A DNA stretch of 64,000 bases from Cymbidium sinense (Eukaryota > Streptophyta > Magnoliopsida > Asparagales > Orchidaceae): positions 10,333,179-10,397,178 of the forward strand of contig CM038228.1 of assembly GCA_021442155.1 (NCBI GenBank), read 5' to 3'. Position numbers and translations under genes: made by a program. Below, one piece after another: positions 12,650 to 23,477 of the stretch. Under the pieces are notes generated by a model, which was given only the letters and a program-made list of their open reading frames with translations, did no database searches and had not been told where the DNA came from. Every line of letters starts with the position of its first letter. The stretch's first letter is position 1.

Positions 12650-12939
12650 TTTTTTCTATAGTTCACAAAGAAAGAGAGAGAGAGAGATAGCAAGCTTCTC
12701 CACAAGAAAGAACAAAAATTCAAGTAGAATATAGTAAATTATATAAATTCAGATTTTCAGTACACTTGAGAGGATTAAAATCCTCTTTTTTTAGTTTTTT
12801 CTGTAGTTCGAAGAGAGAGAGAGAGAGAGAGCTTCTCCAAGAAAAGAGCAAAAATTCAAGTAGAATATGGTAAATCATACAAATCACATTTTCAGTAAAC
12901 TTGAGAGGATTAACTTTTTTTTATTTTTTTTCTATAGTT

Positions 12940-12977
<38 letters not shown>

Positions 12978-13065
12978 AAGTTTCTCCATGAGAAGAGCAA
13001 AAATTCAAATAGAATGTAGTAAATTATGTAAATCCAGACTTTCAATAAATTTGAGAGGATTAAAA
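12650..13065. repeat. Three tandem units each starting with a (GA)n tract, copy A
   Basis: Each unit of about 125-150 bp has a T-rich stretch, CTATAGTTC-like sequence, a (GA)n tract (near 12,668, 12,812 and 12,942), CTTCTCCA(C/A)(G)A, then AGAGCAAAAATTCAAGTAGA and TTGAGAGGATTAAAA. Copy B has the same three units (42,080-42,520) with different GA lengths, so the triplication predates the duplication of the segment. Confidence 0.85.
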
Positions 13066-13078
13066 CCAGAAAAGTGTT

Positions 13079-13101
13079 AAATCCTATGAATCATAGGATT
13101 T
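13079..13101. repeat. Perfect 23-nt palindrome, copy A
   Basis: AAATCCTATGA, one A, then TCATAGGATTT: 11-bp arms with a one-base centre. The identical 23 bases occur in copy B at 42,532-42,554, although the flanks differ at several positions. Confidence 0.9.
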
Positions 13102-13832
13102 AAAATCCCAAACATCAATTTGCTGGATCAAAAGCTAAATCCTCAATGCCATGGCCATTCGAAAGAAAAAAAATACATACGTTCAACATACCATAAATTA
13201 CGTCTTATGGCCATAGCAGAAAAGGAAAAGGAGATGAAGGTCAAGAGATACAAAAGAGAATAAGTAGGACATCTCATCTCTCTGAGCTTTATTTATTTAT
13301 TTTTTTTTTGAAGAATTACATACATGGCATATAGTTCTTACGATTCTATAATAAATTTTGACAAAGAGAAATTATAACATGCCAATTAGAAACTTCTGCA
13401 CCACCTGGTGCTCGATTGGAGGGGATGATTGGAAGGCTGGGGTTTAGTTGCGAGTTGGGTAAGATGTCGTGTGGTAAAGGAGGTGGTGGGAGATGGGAGA
13501 GGGGCTTGGCTATGGTCACAACTCACTGGCATAAAGGTGTGGCAGAGAAGTAAAGAAGATCGGCTGAAAGAGAGAGAGAGAAAGTCTGTGTCGGGAGCTT
13601 GGAGTTTCGATGGCAAGGAGGAGCAGCAAAGACGGCTTGGAGTTTTTGTGGCAAGGAGGAGCAGCAAAGAGCGTAATTGTCGATGAGTTATCGCTAGCTT
13701 GTAGACATGGCGAGACATGAGATCAAGTTCCCATGAAATTAGTACAATTATTATTTTATGCATTTGATTGTATTTTTTGGTAAAAGTTCTCGTGAAAGAT
13801 AAGATTTCAGATTTGAGGATTTGGAGCAGCCG

Positions 13833-13841
13833 CATTTTGAC
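13833..13841. repeat. Left target-site duplication of MULE-1
   Basis: CATTTTGAC directly abuts the element end GGGAAAATATTACGTC. The same nine bases lie at 23,469-23,477 on the other side. In copy B they occur once (near 56,661), in the order CAGCCG, CATTTTGAC, AGACC, which is the uninterrupted site. Confidence 0.95.
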
Positions 13842-14000
13842 GGGAAAATATTACGTCTGGAGTCCGCACATAGGTTTACGTGCAGACTCCAATCGCATGA
13901 TGATGCATGGCACAGTTAACGGCGCCAAAAAATGACGCCGTAAGATGGAGACGACGCTATTTTCTACGGTTTAGCGACCGGCCCGACCTGACCCGACCTG
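13842..14000 (+). repeat. Left terminal inverted repeat of MULE-1
   Basis: Starts GGGAAAATATTACGTCTGG and is matched by the reverse complement of 23,317-23,468 over about 155 bp, including CGCCAAAAAATGACGCCGTA and GTTTAGCGACCGGCCCGAC. It is GC-richer than the host segment. Confidence 0.93.
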
Positions 14001-14269
14001 ATTTACCTCGTCTAAACCTCAGGGAACAAAATATCTGCGTCATTCGGTATTCTTTCGTAATACTGCATGTTTGACGAAGAGAATTTTCTGAGCTCTATCT
14101 ATCGGCCCACCTCCGCTTGATCACGCTTAGGGCTTCTAGCGAATTTCAAATTGAGGTATTCTGGTTGGTTACACGAGGTATTTCCACATGCATTGCTGAA
14201 CTTGAAAGATTTTAGGGTTTCTCTATCTTTGTCCATTACAATCCATCAGTATGTGTTTCTAGGTTTATT

Positions 14270-15240
14270 TATGGCATCCCTTTGATTTTATATGGCTACC
14301 CTCTGTACCCCTGTACCTCTGTACACCTCACTCCTCCCTGATATTAGAGACGATTTTGGGCTATTTTTGTTGATTGTTCGTACTCAACCCCAACAGCACT
14401 CTATACTTTCTTGAGATTTTGCATTTTTTCACCATTTTTCCCGTTTGGAGGGCATACTATGGCTAGAATCTGCTTATGAATAACCTGGGAAGTTGTGTTT
14501 TACGGTTTGGGTGTGTGTGGAGAAAATGAATCTGCACTGCACTCAGACTGCACTCCCCTGTACTCCTGCACCTCAGTACCTCCTGTCTCCCAGATCCTCA
14601 TATTAGAGACAATTTTGGGCTATTTTTCTTGATTGTTTGGCCTGGTTTTTGAGACAATGTTTACTGCTTTTCTGTGAAAGTAGATTAGAGGTTATTTGGA
14701 AGCTAATTTTGATGCTTGTTTGCAAATGTACTCTCCGAACCCCAACTGTACCCTCTATACTTTCTTGAGATTTTGCATTTTTTCAGTCCATTTTTTCCCG
14801 TTTGGAGGGCATACTATGGCTAGAATCTGTTATGAATAACTAGGAAGTTGTGTTTTGCCGGTTTGGGTGTGTTCTGTGGAGAAAATGAATTGCACCCCTC
14901 TGCACTGTACTCCCACTGCACCTCTATACTGTGTACCTTGCCTGCACTGCACTCTATACCTCACTGCACCTCTATACCCTCCCGATATTAGAGAGATGAT
15001 TTTGGGCTATTTTTCTTGATTGTTGCCCGGTTTTGAGACAATATTTACTTTTCAGGAAGTAGATTAGAGGTTATTTGGAAGCTAATTTTGATGCTTGTTT
15101 GCAAATGTACTCTGAACCCCAATGCACTCTCCTCTATACTTTCTTGAGATTTTGCCGCTTTGGAGGTGTTCTCAGAGAGAAAATGAATCGCCTCTGTACC
15201 TGCACTGCACCTGCACTGCACTCTCCAATATTAAGGTGCT
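14270..15240 (+). repeat. Left subterminal tandem repeats of MULE-1
   Basis: About 350-380-bp units. TTTCTTGAGATTTTGCATTT occurs near 14,409 and 14,761 and in shortened form near 15,139. GGGCTATTTTTSTTGATTGT occurs near 14,357, 14,616 and 15,004. Within units are runs of CTGTACC/CTGCACT. They lie between the end repeat and the Ulp1-like gene, where the promoter of that gene would be expected. Confidence 0.8.
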
Positions 15241-15297
15241 TGCAATCCATTATGCTGTTAATATTCTGATTACCTTGACTTTATTTTGAAGTTCAGC

Positions 15298-17902
15298 ATG
15301 TCTGCGTGTCTGTAAAAAGGATAACGTCAAGATGCAGGCCGAGTGCCATCAGAACATTATTTGATAATATTACAGCTCGCTTCACTAGTGAAGTGACTGA
15401 AATATTGAAGCTTCACAACCAATGTCGATTGTCCGGATGCAGAAGACTTCGGTTGCCATGACCTCTATCCTATCTTGTTGGGACATCAGACAGCAAGCCT
15501 TTTTCTTGGGTGGGCAGTGCATTTTTTTCACCCCGGATGAAGTAGCTGTGATGCTGGGGATGCCAAACAAAGGGGAGAAAGTTTTATGGCAGAAATCCCC
15601 ATTGTCACAGTATAGTTCAACCGATTATAAGAATAAGCTCGAGCAATCGGATAGCTTGTTGCCGGCGGCACAGTTTGTGCAGTTGTACATACGTTTTCTT
15701 ATCTCAAATTTGTTTTTTGCATATCACAACTATAGAGTAGCTTCTAGTTTAATTACCTACGTCGATAATATTGACAAATTTGCTGAGTACAATTGGGCTG
15801 AAGCCATTTGGGCCTTCTTAGTGTCACAATTCAATGACATTATAACAAAGATACACACACAGCAGGCGCCTAGCTACATGAGTGGCTTTGTCCCTCTTCT
15901 TATGGTATGTTCTGACCCGTCAGTTATATTTTACTTGATGTGAGCAAGTTAACCTGTATAAATATTTCTTGTAGATCCGGTGAGCACATTATTAGCATTA
16001 GGCGCCATTTCTCTCGCACGCCAATGCATGCGTTGGCCTAAAATAAAGTTCTGACGCCTTTCGATTTGAAAGGAGACCAGTGGACATTAGTTATGTTCGC
16101 TCATTTCGTAGTAATATATTTACCTATATTGTTTGTCGCCATATCTATCTTTAGCTTAACATAGTCCGCCTTTACACTCGAGGACTTATCGAAGAGGAGA
16201 CTGGCTCATTGAATCATCCTCTCCTCCCCATGAAACCCCTCATAGAGCTCGACATCACCCATCCGCTGTCCACATTCGCTCCTGATTCCCAGATATCTCT
16301 CCCAAATATTCCCCCAAAGTGTGTCTAGCTTGCCCTCCGCTACTACCCCCAATCAAGGATCCGCAATAGATAGGTTATTTGCGTTTGAGGAATTGAGGGA
16401 AGTTGTGGCATCCTACCATGCAGGTGAGAGGTCGGATGGCATTGATGCACGTGCTATTGAGGGTACCCTTGTCACAAGAGTGCTTCCATCCCCGGGTGGA
16501 AAGCTACTGAGGAGACCACCGGGTATCTTTTCGGAGGTCATTGGGGCTTCAGCTTCTCCTTTGGAGGCTACCAACACGACTGTCGTAGTGGAGACCTGTG
16601 GAAGCCTCTGGTGGAGTCTTGTGGAGAAGCTCCGTGGTCAAGGGGAGGCTCCCACGAGCATAACCATGCCCCTTCATTGACATGTCGGGTGAAGGCACGA
16701 CGGATGAGGAAGAGGAAAGCTATGTTCTCTCCACCACCAACCACGGGCTAAGATTGTCGTTACGATTTGCCCTCCACCCAACCCGAAAGTGGAGGGTATT
16801 ACATTAATTTCTTGAATAATGTGATACAATAGATGACCAGGTTTCACCTTCTAAATTCATAGACGTCGGCGAGAATTTCCTCTGATGAGCCATCAAAGGC
16901 TATCGTAGTTGTGGAGGAGCACCAGTCCGAGGTAAGCAGAAGTTTTGATTCTCGAGCTTTAGATGATAATGGATATAGCTTTTTAACAATTATTTTCAGC
17001 CTAAATAATTATATTACAGCCAGCCGAGGCACAACAGCTCGTGCACTTCCCATCCAGAGATGGCATGCCTCAGCCGATGCTCCAACTCATAGAGGTCGTG
17101 CTCGATTCCGTGACAAGTAAGTCACCCGATCTTCCTCCTTTTCACACGATTCAAATGTCATATCATTCTAACTACTTAATTTCTCTCAAGAAATTACAAA
17201 ATAATCGCTTCTGATAATGGGAGATGTACAATGGAAATATTATTATTTCACGAGGCCGACGATGATCGATGGATCAAGATTCGTCGATGCACACGTTGAT
17301 GCATTCACATATCTGTTATCTGAGAAGTACTCCCTGTGCCCAGGATTGTATGTCCCATTCCTTTACATTTCATGCTTACATTGGGTGAGTTACTCCTCCA
17401 AAATTCTCAATTCATTCTTGATATCCATGTGCTGACTTATAGATGTTATCTTGCATCCCCGCCAAATTATCGCAGATGGCTTGCTAAAAGAAAGCAAGAT
17501 GTATCCAAAGATGTCACCGCAGACAAGCATCCGGTCGATGCTCTTACTCCCAATTATCCATAATCAACACTGGACACTTCTTGTCGGTAATATCAAGCTT
17601 GGCGTTTGGTCATTTTACGACTCATTGCCAAAATCGACACATAAAGCCATTCTGCCGGAAATGGTATGCACTCTTCTTGCAAGTTCTCCTGGGGATCTAA
17701 CTAATACCTTATCCATCTTTCTGTGCAGATTAAATTCCTGGCTCAGGATATCGGCCATTATTTCGACACAAAGAACCCAAGAAATGGCGGTTGAAGGTGG
17801 GTTGCAGACCAACATCGCGGCATGTTCATTTGCAAATACATGGAGGCTATCGAGAAGTCCATAATTAATCGCTCAACCGTGACCTGGACAAAAGATGAAT
17901 AG
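15298..17902 (+). pseudogene. Ulp1-like (C48) cysteine protease pseudogene of MULE-1
   Basis: Plant Ulp1-family proteases remove SUMO-like modifiers; transposon-borne copies have no settled role. The first exon has an upstream ATG at 15,298 but is frameshifted at once; an open stretch runs 15,422-15,905 with FFTPDEVAVMLGMPNKGE, a segment like the N-terminal region of such genes, and NYRVASSLITYVDNIDKFAE. A GT donor near 15,905 and AG acceptor near 15,976 fit an intron. An acidic linker follows. The protease part holds NQHWTLLV (catalytic His, about 17,565) and FYDSLP (catalytic Asp, about 17,620). Where the family has Asp-Cys-Gly before MFICKYME, this copy reads His-Arg-Gly (about 17,817), so the nucleophile is lost. 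The frame ends at the TAG at 17,902. Confidence 0.85.
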
Positions 17903-18119
17903 ATTTATGACTTTGTTTATGCGCTTTTTTGCTTGGCCTCAAAAAACACTTAAATAAAATTTGGATGCTTGAGTTGTTCTCTCAGACACATTCTCGCTTT
18001 AGGTAGAATAATTCATTCTGTTATTTCGGGTTTAGGTAGGATAATTATTGTCAGACACATTCTGTTAGGCATGTTCATTTGCATTTTGAGGCGACTTTGA
18101 GAATAGACGATTTTTTTCC

Positions 18120-18425
18120 AGCTTTTGTTTCACTTTCAGAGTTGTTGGGATCATGGTAACAATCCCAACCCAAGCAATAAGATGGTCGCTCGATGAATTT
18201 TAGGAGATTTGTATTTCTACTCTCTGTGTTTTGTTTCAATCAGTTGGATCATGGTAACTAAATCCCAACCAAGCAATGAGGTGGTCGCTGACAATTTTAG
18301 GAGATTTCTTGTATTCTCTGTCTTTGGTTTTGTTTCACTTTTGTAGCTGGTTGTTCGGATCATGGTAACTAAATCCCAACCAAGCAATGAGGTGGTCGTT
18401 CTGAAATTTTAGGAGATTCATCTGC
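18120..18425 (+). repeat. Three tandem units of about 115 bp downstream of the Ulp1-like gene
   Basis: GGATCATGGTAACTAAATCC with CAACCAAGCAATGAGGTGGT recurs three times (near 18,150, 18,246 and 18,357). Related sequence in the opposite orientation lies near 22,385-22,450 and 22,775-22,850, so these units are part of the inverted subterminal set. Confidence 0.75.
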
Positions 18426-18589
18426 ACTCTATACCTCTGCACATTACTCCTCTGTCCTGCACTGTACCCTCTGTACTTACCTCTGCACTTATACCTCTAT
18501 ACCCCATACCTCCTCATCTTTGTACCTCCTGCATCTTCGTCTATAACTCAGCACTTTGTACTCTATACTTTACCCTCTATATATATTTC

Positions 18590-18952
18590 ATTGGATTTAT
18601 TTTTTTAAAACACTAAATTTTTTAATATTTTTAAAATAATTATCACTATAAAATATATTTTTTCAAATCGAAACATAAATAAAACAAAATAATAATAATA
18701 AATAGAATAAATAAAATATAACTGATGCCAAATAGTCCATAAAATTATTTATTTATCTAACATAGAATGGATATGCACTTTTTTTTATTGTTTTCATAAT
18801 AGATAATTTGAGAATAAGTCAATAATATATTTATTTTTAAAGCTTTTGGAAGCTCTCTAATTTGCTTATAAAATAATAAAATAATTAAGAGGCCATCTGA
18901 GATTACTTAATTTCTCTGTTTTTGTTTACTTAATATACAAGTATATATATAA

Positions 18953-19008
<56 letters not shown>

Positions 19009-19880
19009 TATTTTATTTATTGATTATTTTAAAACCAAAAAATGGTGAGATAAAAAGAAAAGAAGATGCTCCACGTCGTGAGCTGAAGCAGATTTTTTCA
19101 CGTGATTTCATGTTATTCCTACGTGAACAATGATAAATGAGAGGAAGGACCAAAAGAGTTAGGGACTTAGTGATAATTAATTAAAATAAGTACATATGAT
19201 TTATTTAATTCAATGTTAATATTAAATAATTTGAATTTTTATCTTAAAATAGAGTTAGAATCAGTTTTAAGCAAAATTTAATTAAATCAAAACCAAAATA
19301 TCAATATTTTATATAATAATAATTATTTATTTTAATTTCTCATTTACTAATCATCATTTAATTTTTCTAAATTTGTATTATTAAAATCAAAAATTTAATT
19401 TTGAATTTTAATTCAAATCCTCTCACGCCAGATAAAAAAACAAATCCAATGCACACTCTCTAATTAAATTTTAGAAACATGTTAGTGTGTAACTTGGTAA
19501 AAAATATATTTTTAAGATATGATATTAAATAGTTTAGTATATAAATAGAAAATGAGTAAACAATTATCTATTATTATAAATTTAATTTTTTATTTATCGT
19601 AAAAAATAAAAAATAAAAACCATATCTATTAAAGCCTAAATTTGTTTCGCAACATGCATAATTTTCATAACACAATAAAACATAAAATATAAACAAAGTT
19701 TTAGATGGTCCAATTAAGATGACAATAATGCAAATGAATATCTTTCAAAAATAAAATTTTAAGTAACTTTTATTGGTGCAGTTGCAGGTTTCAAGACTTT
19801 ACTACAGTTATGAAATGAACAGAAAAAAAAATACAAGCATAATGACTAAAACGAGAAAAATGAAATTAAAAAAATGCCTT
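18590..19880. other. AT-rich spacer between the convergent MULE-1 genes, with (AT)n at 18,941-19,009
   Basis: Very AT-rich, no coding signal. The corresponding part of MULE-2 is also AT-rich but I cannot align it. It may hold an insertion specific to MULE-1. The (AT)n tract is about 68 bp. Confidence 0.5.
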
Positions 19881-19889
19881 CTTGGATAA

Positions 19890-22800
19890 TATCATGCATC
19901 AAAATGACGTCTTGTAATAATATCCATCATTAGCTTAGTGTACCCTTCAGCATATTGGTTGATTGATGAGGTCGAACTGAATTCCTGTGGTACAACATCG
20001 TAGTAATGGTACAACATCTTAGTAATGGATGAATGTTTGACGGCATCAATGTGAAATATTCTAGGCTTACCTGTGAAAAGCACGGGCATAATGGATGAGT
20101 CGCAACCGATGCATCCCATTCTACAAAGACTCTCGGACTTCACTTTGGTTTCTAAGACAAGAAAATAGAATGAATTAAATATTTACGGAACCTATAAGTA
20201 ATAGCAACTTGAGGAAAGTAGTGGGTAAGTACTTGTGGATTTTTTGGACTTCTCCCAATATGCCTTGAGCCTCGTTGAAACACCCTTTGGGACGTCTCTT
20301 GATTGGATCCTTCAAACTCCTTATCCTCGATGATGTGGTCGCCTTCTTCCTCTTAAGCTCAAAGCGATGAAGAATTCCCACTTATTACGAGTCCACTTCA
20401 TCGATAGTCGCTTAAGAGATGCAAGCATGTAATCCTCAGCAATCTTATTACTCTGTGCTCGGGAGCTAATTTGATATGCATATCGACTTATATGGTTCAC
20501 GAAAATAATGCCCATCTCGCTTTCCACATGTACTAACCTTCGTATGAACCATTGACGTAGATGTCCCTCTTTGCTCTGGTAGACCACCGCATGAGGAGGT
20601 ACTTATCCGTAATGCGCAAAGACATCATTCTAGCTAAGAACTCTAATGGTGTGCACAAAGTATGCCCATCATTTCACCGCAACTACAAGAAATATCTACA
20701 AGACACATCAAAGTGGACAATCTAGGTTTTGGATGCAATCTTCTTCTCTAAGTTCCTCAAAGTACTCCATGGGGCTATCCGAAATAGTAAATAATCCCCA
20801 ACTCCATGCAAAAATTCTTCTTCGAACATAGAGTAAAGCTTCCTCGTATAAAATAAAGCAGCTTGCTTAAGAATTGGACTACTCCTAACAATAGGAACAA
20901 TTGCTGACTGGATACACTTGAAGTCTTCATCATGTTCATTTCGGCACCATGTTTCCATCACCTTCTCCAATCCCAAGAAACAATTTGTCAGTGAACTTGT
21001 TGGTTTCGAAATACCATGACACATGCTATTTGTGGCCTCACTACGCTGAGTTGACAAGATGCCCATACAAAATTTATCTTTGTTGAATGTGGTGGACCAT
21101 TTCTGCCTACTTTTGTAAAGTTCAGATAGCCAAGCATGATCATGCAAATTGCCTTCCTCTAGCATGGCAGACCAAGCATTCTCAAACTCATCATCTATGT
21201 CACATTTGCTCATGCATGTATAGAATAGCCCTTGAGCTCTCTTGTTTCTACTAAAGCAATGGACCTTGGAGGGGGCTTTCTTTGAGATATGTCATTGGCA
21301 CAACCTATGACGCGTATGCGGTAGTACATTCTCGATAGCTCTCACCATAGCCTAATCTTGATCAGTAAATATCATTATAGGATGCCTGCCACCCATCAAT
21401 TGAAGAAATGTCTGGAATAACCATGTGAATGACTCGATGGTCTCTTCTGACAAAAAGGCTACTCCGAATAAGACGTTTTGCTAATGATGATTCACTCCAA
21501 TGAGTGGGACACAGACAAGATTATATTTATTGAGCTGATAGCTAGTATCAAAAAATTATCACATCCCCAAAATAATCAAATTCAACCCTAGACATACCAT
21601 TGCTCCAAAAAAACTCACCAAGCAATCAGACGCATCAACCTGAACATCTCATGCAAACATCTTGTCCGCTGCTTGTCTTTCCTTGAACAGCTGTATTAAT
21701 TCGTTGCTATCACCACTTGTAATCGTGACCGCTCTTTCGGATGAAATTGAAAGCATCTCTTTGTGAATCCAATATTCTCTACCCCACCAACTTCCTCGGT
21801 TAGATATTGAACGCCGTTGCACTAATGCCGGCCTATCATCGTCTTCAAAGCGATGCCTTCTTCTTATCGCGATCTCAGGCGATCGAGAAGATGCAGATCG
21901 TCTTAATGAATGATTATGGCTTCTATATATTTTTTAACCGACCAATTCCTCCAATCCAATCACAGAATCGAATCATCGCCGGACAACCGGGCCCGACGCT
22001 TTCTAGAATTTTGTTATATTGTTTGATTGACAAGTTTTTCCGACTGCGCACGAGAAAATCTTTCGATTTAAATTTCTTAGAGTTTGGCCAATAACTTGTA
22101 TGGTCTTTTCTAACACTGAAGCCAGTTTGATGTGCATAATCACAGTACAAAGCATAAGCTTCGGTTTCGTTATGCACAACCGTGCCTAGCAGATATCCCA
22201 AATTTGGGTCATTAGATAAAACAACTTCATCATCGCATTGCTCATTCACCACATTCATCTGCGAAAACATAGAGTCCAGACAGTTCACAGATAATAGAGA
22301 GTGCAGATGAAACAGAGAGTACAGAGAGCATAGAGTGTACAGTTAGTCCAGAGAGTACAGACACAAAAAATACCCAAAAAATCGTTCGAACAGCCACCAA
22401 ATTGCAACCATTAAATTTTAATTACCATGATCTGAACAACCAGCTATAAAAAATGAACCTAAACTAGACAAAATCATCTATGGGGTACAGAGGGTACAGA
22501 GGTACAGAGGGTACAGAGGTACGAAGAGTATAGAAGGAACATAAGGTATAGATTCATTACACGTGAGGTACATAGAGGGTATGAGGCAGAAGGTATAAAG
22601 GCACGGTGATAAGGTATAGAAGGTGTAGGTACATAAGGTATAACCATTTAGAGGGTATAGCGGTATAGATGATACGGATGAGGGAGAGGTACAGAGTCTG
22701 AGAGCACGAGGCACAGAGGCATGAGAGGTAATGAGGCACAGAGTGCAGGTCTGAGAGAGATACCGAAATCTCTAAAATTTGTCTACCACCATTGCTTCGG

Positions 22801-23220
22801 TTGGGATTTAGTTACTATGATCCGAACAACCGCTAAAAGTGAAACACTGAAAAAAAAATCCTATACTGAAGACAAGACAGAGTACATATGTAAATAAGCA
22901 CTAAAAAATTAATCAAACACCACCAATTTCCTCAAGGATTATTAATCGAATATGTTTTCTCGAAGACAAAAAAATCATGAAAAATAAATATGAAGTCGGT
23001 CGACACAGAGAGTACCTGTGCAAAGAGTTCACCGCATGCAAAGTCCTCACTGGAAAGAACTCCAAAGCGGTAGGAAATCTAACTTAAATAAATAAATTAC
23101 AAACTATCGTTATTTTACATATACAACTCCTTAAAAGATTACGTTCATTTTATTTACGACATCATCTATTTTCTCAACGCCTCCATTTCAGATTCATTCT
23201 CCTTCTTCATAGCTCTTCGT
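19890..23220 (-). pseudogene. FAR1/MULE-type transposase pseudogene of MULE-1
   Basis: The transposase would bind the element ends and catalyse excision and insertion in the nucleus. A short 5' exon is traceable near 23,165-23,205 (Met-Lys-Lys-Glu-Asn-Glu). The FAR1 DNA-binding region follows (22,171 downward: ETEAYALYCDYAHQTGFSVR). The MULE catalytic domain is broken by frameshifts and stops: the first Asp lies in a shifted FDTSY-like motif near 21,550, and the second in IFTDQD near 21,360. CDIDDEFENAWSAMLEEG (about 21,200) and FCMGILSTQRSEATNSMCHG (about 21,050) continue the family pattern. A SWIM-like finger (C-C...C-H) is recognisable near 20,650-20,690. A basic KRRPKG hinge lies near 20,300, and a tail ends near 19,892. 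The same order is seen in MULE-2. Confidence 0.88.
22290..22860 (-). repeat. Right subterminal repeats of MULE-1
   Basis: GAGAGTACAGAG and GGTACAGAGGGTACAGAGGT runs (22,300-22,350 and 22,484-22,750), the reverse complement of the CTCTGTACC runs near the left end. They lie inside the transposase gene, between its 5' exon and the FAR1-domain exon, in a likely intron. Confidence 0.8.
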
Positions 23221-23316
23221 AATCCTCTTAGCTCGTCAAATAAAAAATACCACGCCCAAATGAAGATATTTAGGTCTTTTAAATTTCTCCCGCGCATATA
23301 CTCATTCCCCGCAGTT

Positions 23317-23468
23317 TCGGGTCGGGTCGGGCCGGTCGCTAAACTGCGGAAAATAGTGCCGTCTCCGTCTTACGGCGTCATTTTTTGGCGTCGTTAAGGC
23401 CAATGCGTCATCATGCGATTGAGTTCAGACGTAAACCTACGTGCGGACTCCGGACGTAATATTTTCCC
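23317..23468 (-). repeat. Right terminal inverted repeat of MULE-1
   Basis: Reverse complement of the left end, finishing GGACGTAATATTTTCCC at 23,468. Identity to the left end is about 90% by eye, with a few small indels. Confidence 0.93.
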
Positions 23469-23477
23469 CATTTTGAC
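23469..23477. repeat. Right target-site duplication of MULE-1
   Basis: CATTTTGAC, identical to 13,833-13,841, followed by AGACCATGCTTGAG, which continues the host segment (compare AGACCACGGGTGAG in copy B). Confidence 0.95.

Larger units (their letters stand above)
10045..13832. repeat. Duplicated host segment, copy A, left part
   Basis: From about 10,045 the sequence aligns colinearly with 39,512-42,825, for example GATGGAATAGTAGATAAGAC at 10,083 and about 39,540, and GGCTAGTCATTATATCGCTA in both. Homology resumes on the far side of MULE-1. Identity by eye is roughly 85-90% with many small indels. Reading frames are not conserved between the copies, so it is not protein coding. It has a TATA-like site, three GA-repeat units and a perfect palindrome, each also present in copy B. 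A third, more diverged relative of the 10,600-11,270 part sits at 61,340-61,925, so this is a dispersed family, perhaps the LTR or leader of a retroelement. Confidence 0.85.
13842..23468. mobile_element. MULE-1, Mutator-like element carrying Ulp1-like and transposase pseudogenes
   Basis: A complete 9,627-bp insertion bounded by inverted repeats and a 9-bp target duplication, the size expected for Mutator-like elements. It carries a plus-strand Ulp1-like protease gene (15,298-17,902) and a minus-strand FAR1-type transposase gene (about 19,890-23,220), so the two genes converge. Subterminal tandem repeats rich in CTCTGTAC lie inside both ends, inverted to each other. MULEs that carry an Ulp1-like gene next to a transposase are known in plants (Kaonashi/CUMULE-type elements). 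Both genes have stops and frameshifts, so the element is probably no longer autonomous. Confidence 0.93.

Noticed and set aside
13386..13835. 149-codon open frame, minus strand, ending at the MULE-1 target site
   Set aside because: In copy B (56,230-56,680) the same DNA has indels that are not multiples of three; low-complexity Ser/Leu composition; no known domain.
22478..22739. Open frames rich in Tyr, Leu, Ser and Cys (minus strand)
   Set aside because: They are translations of the GGTACAGAG-type subterminal repeats.
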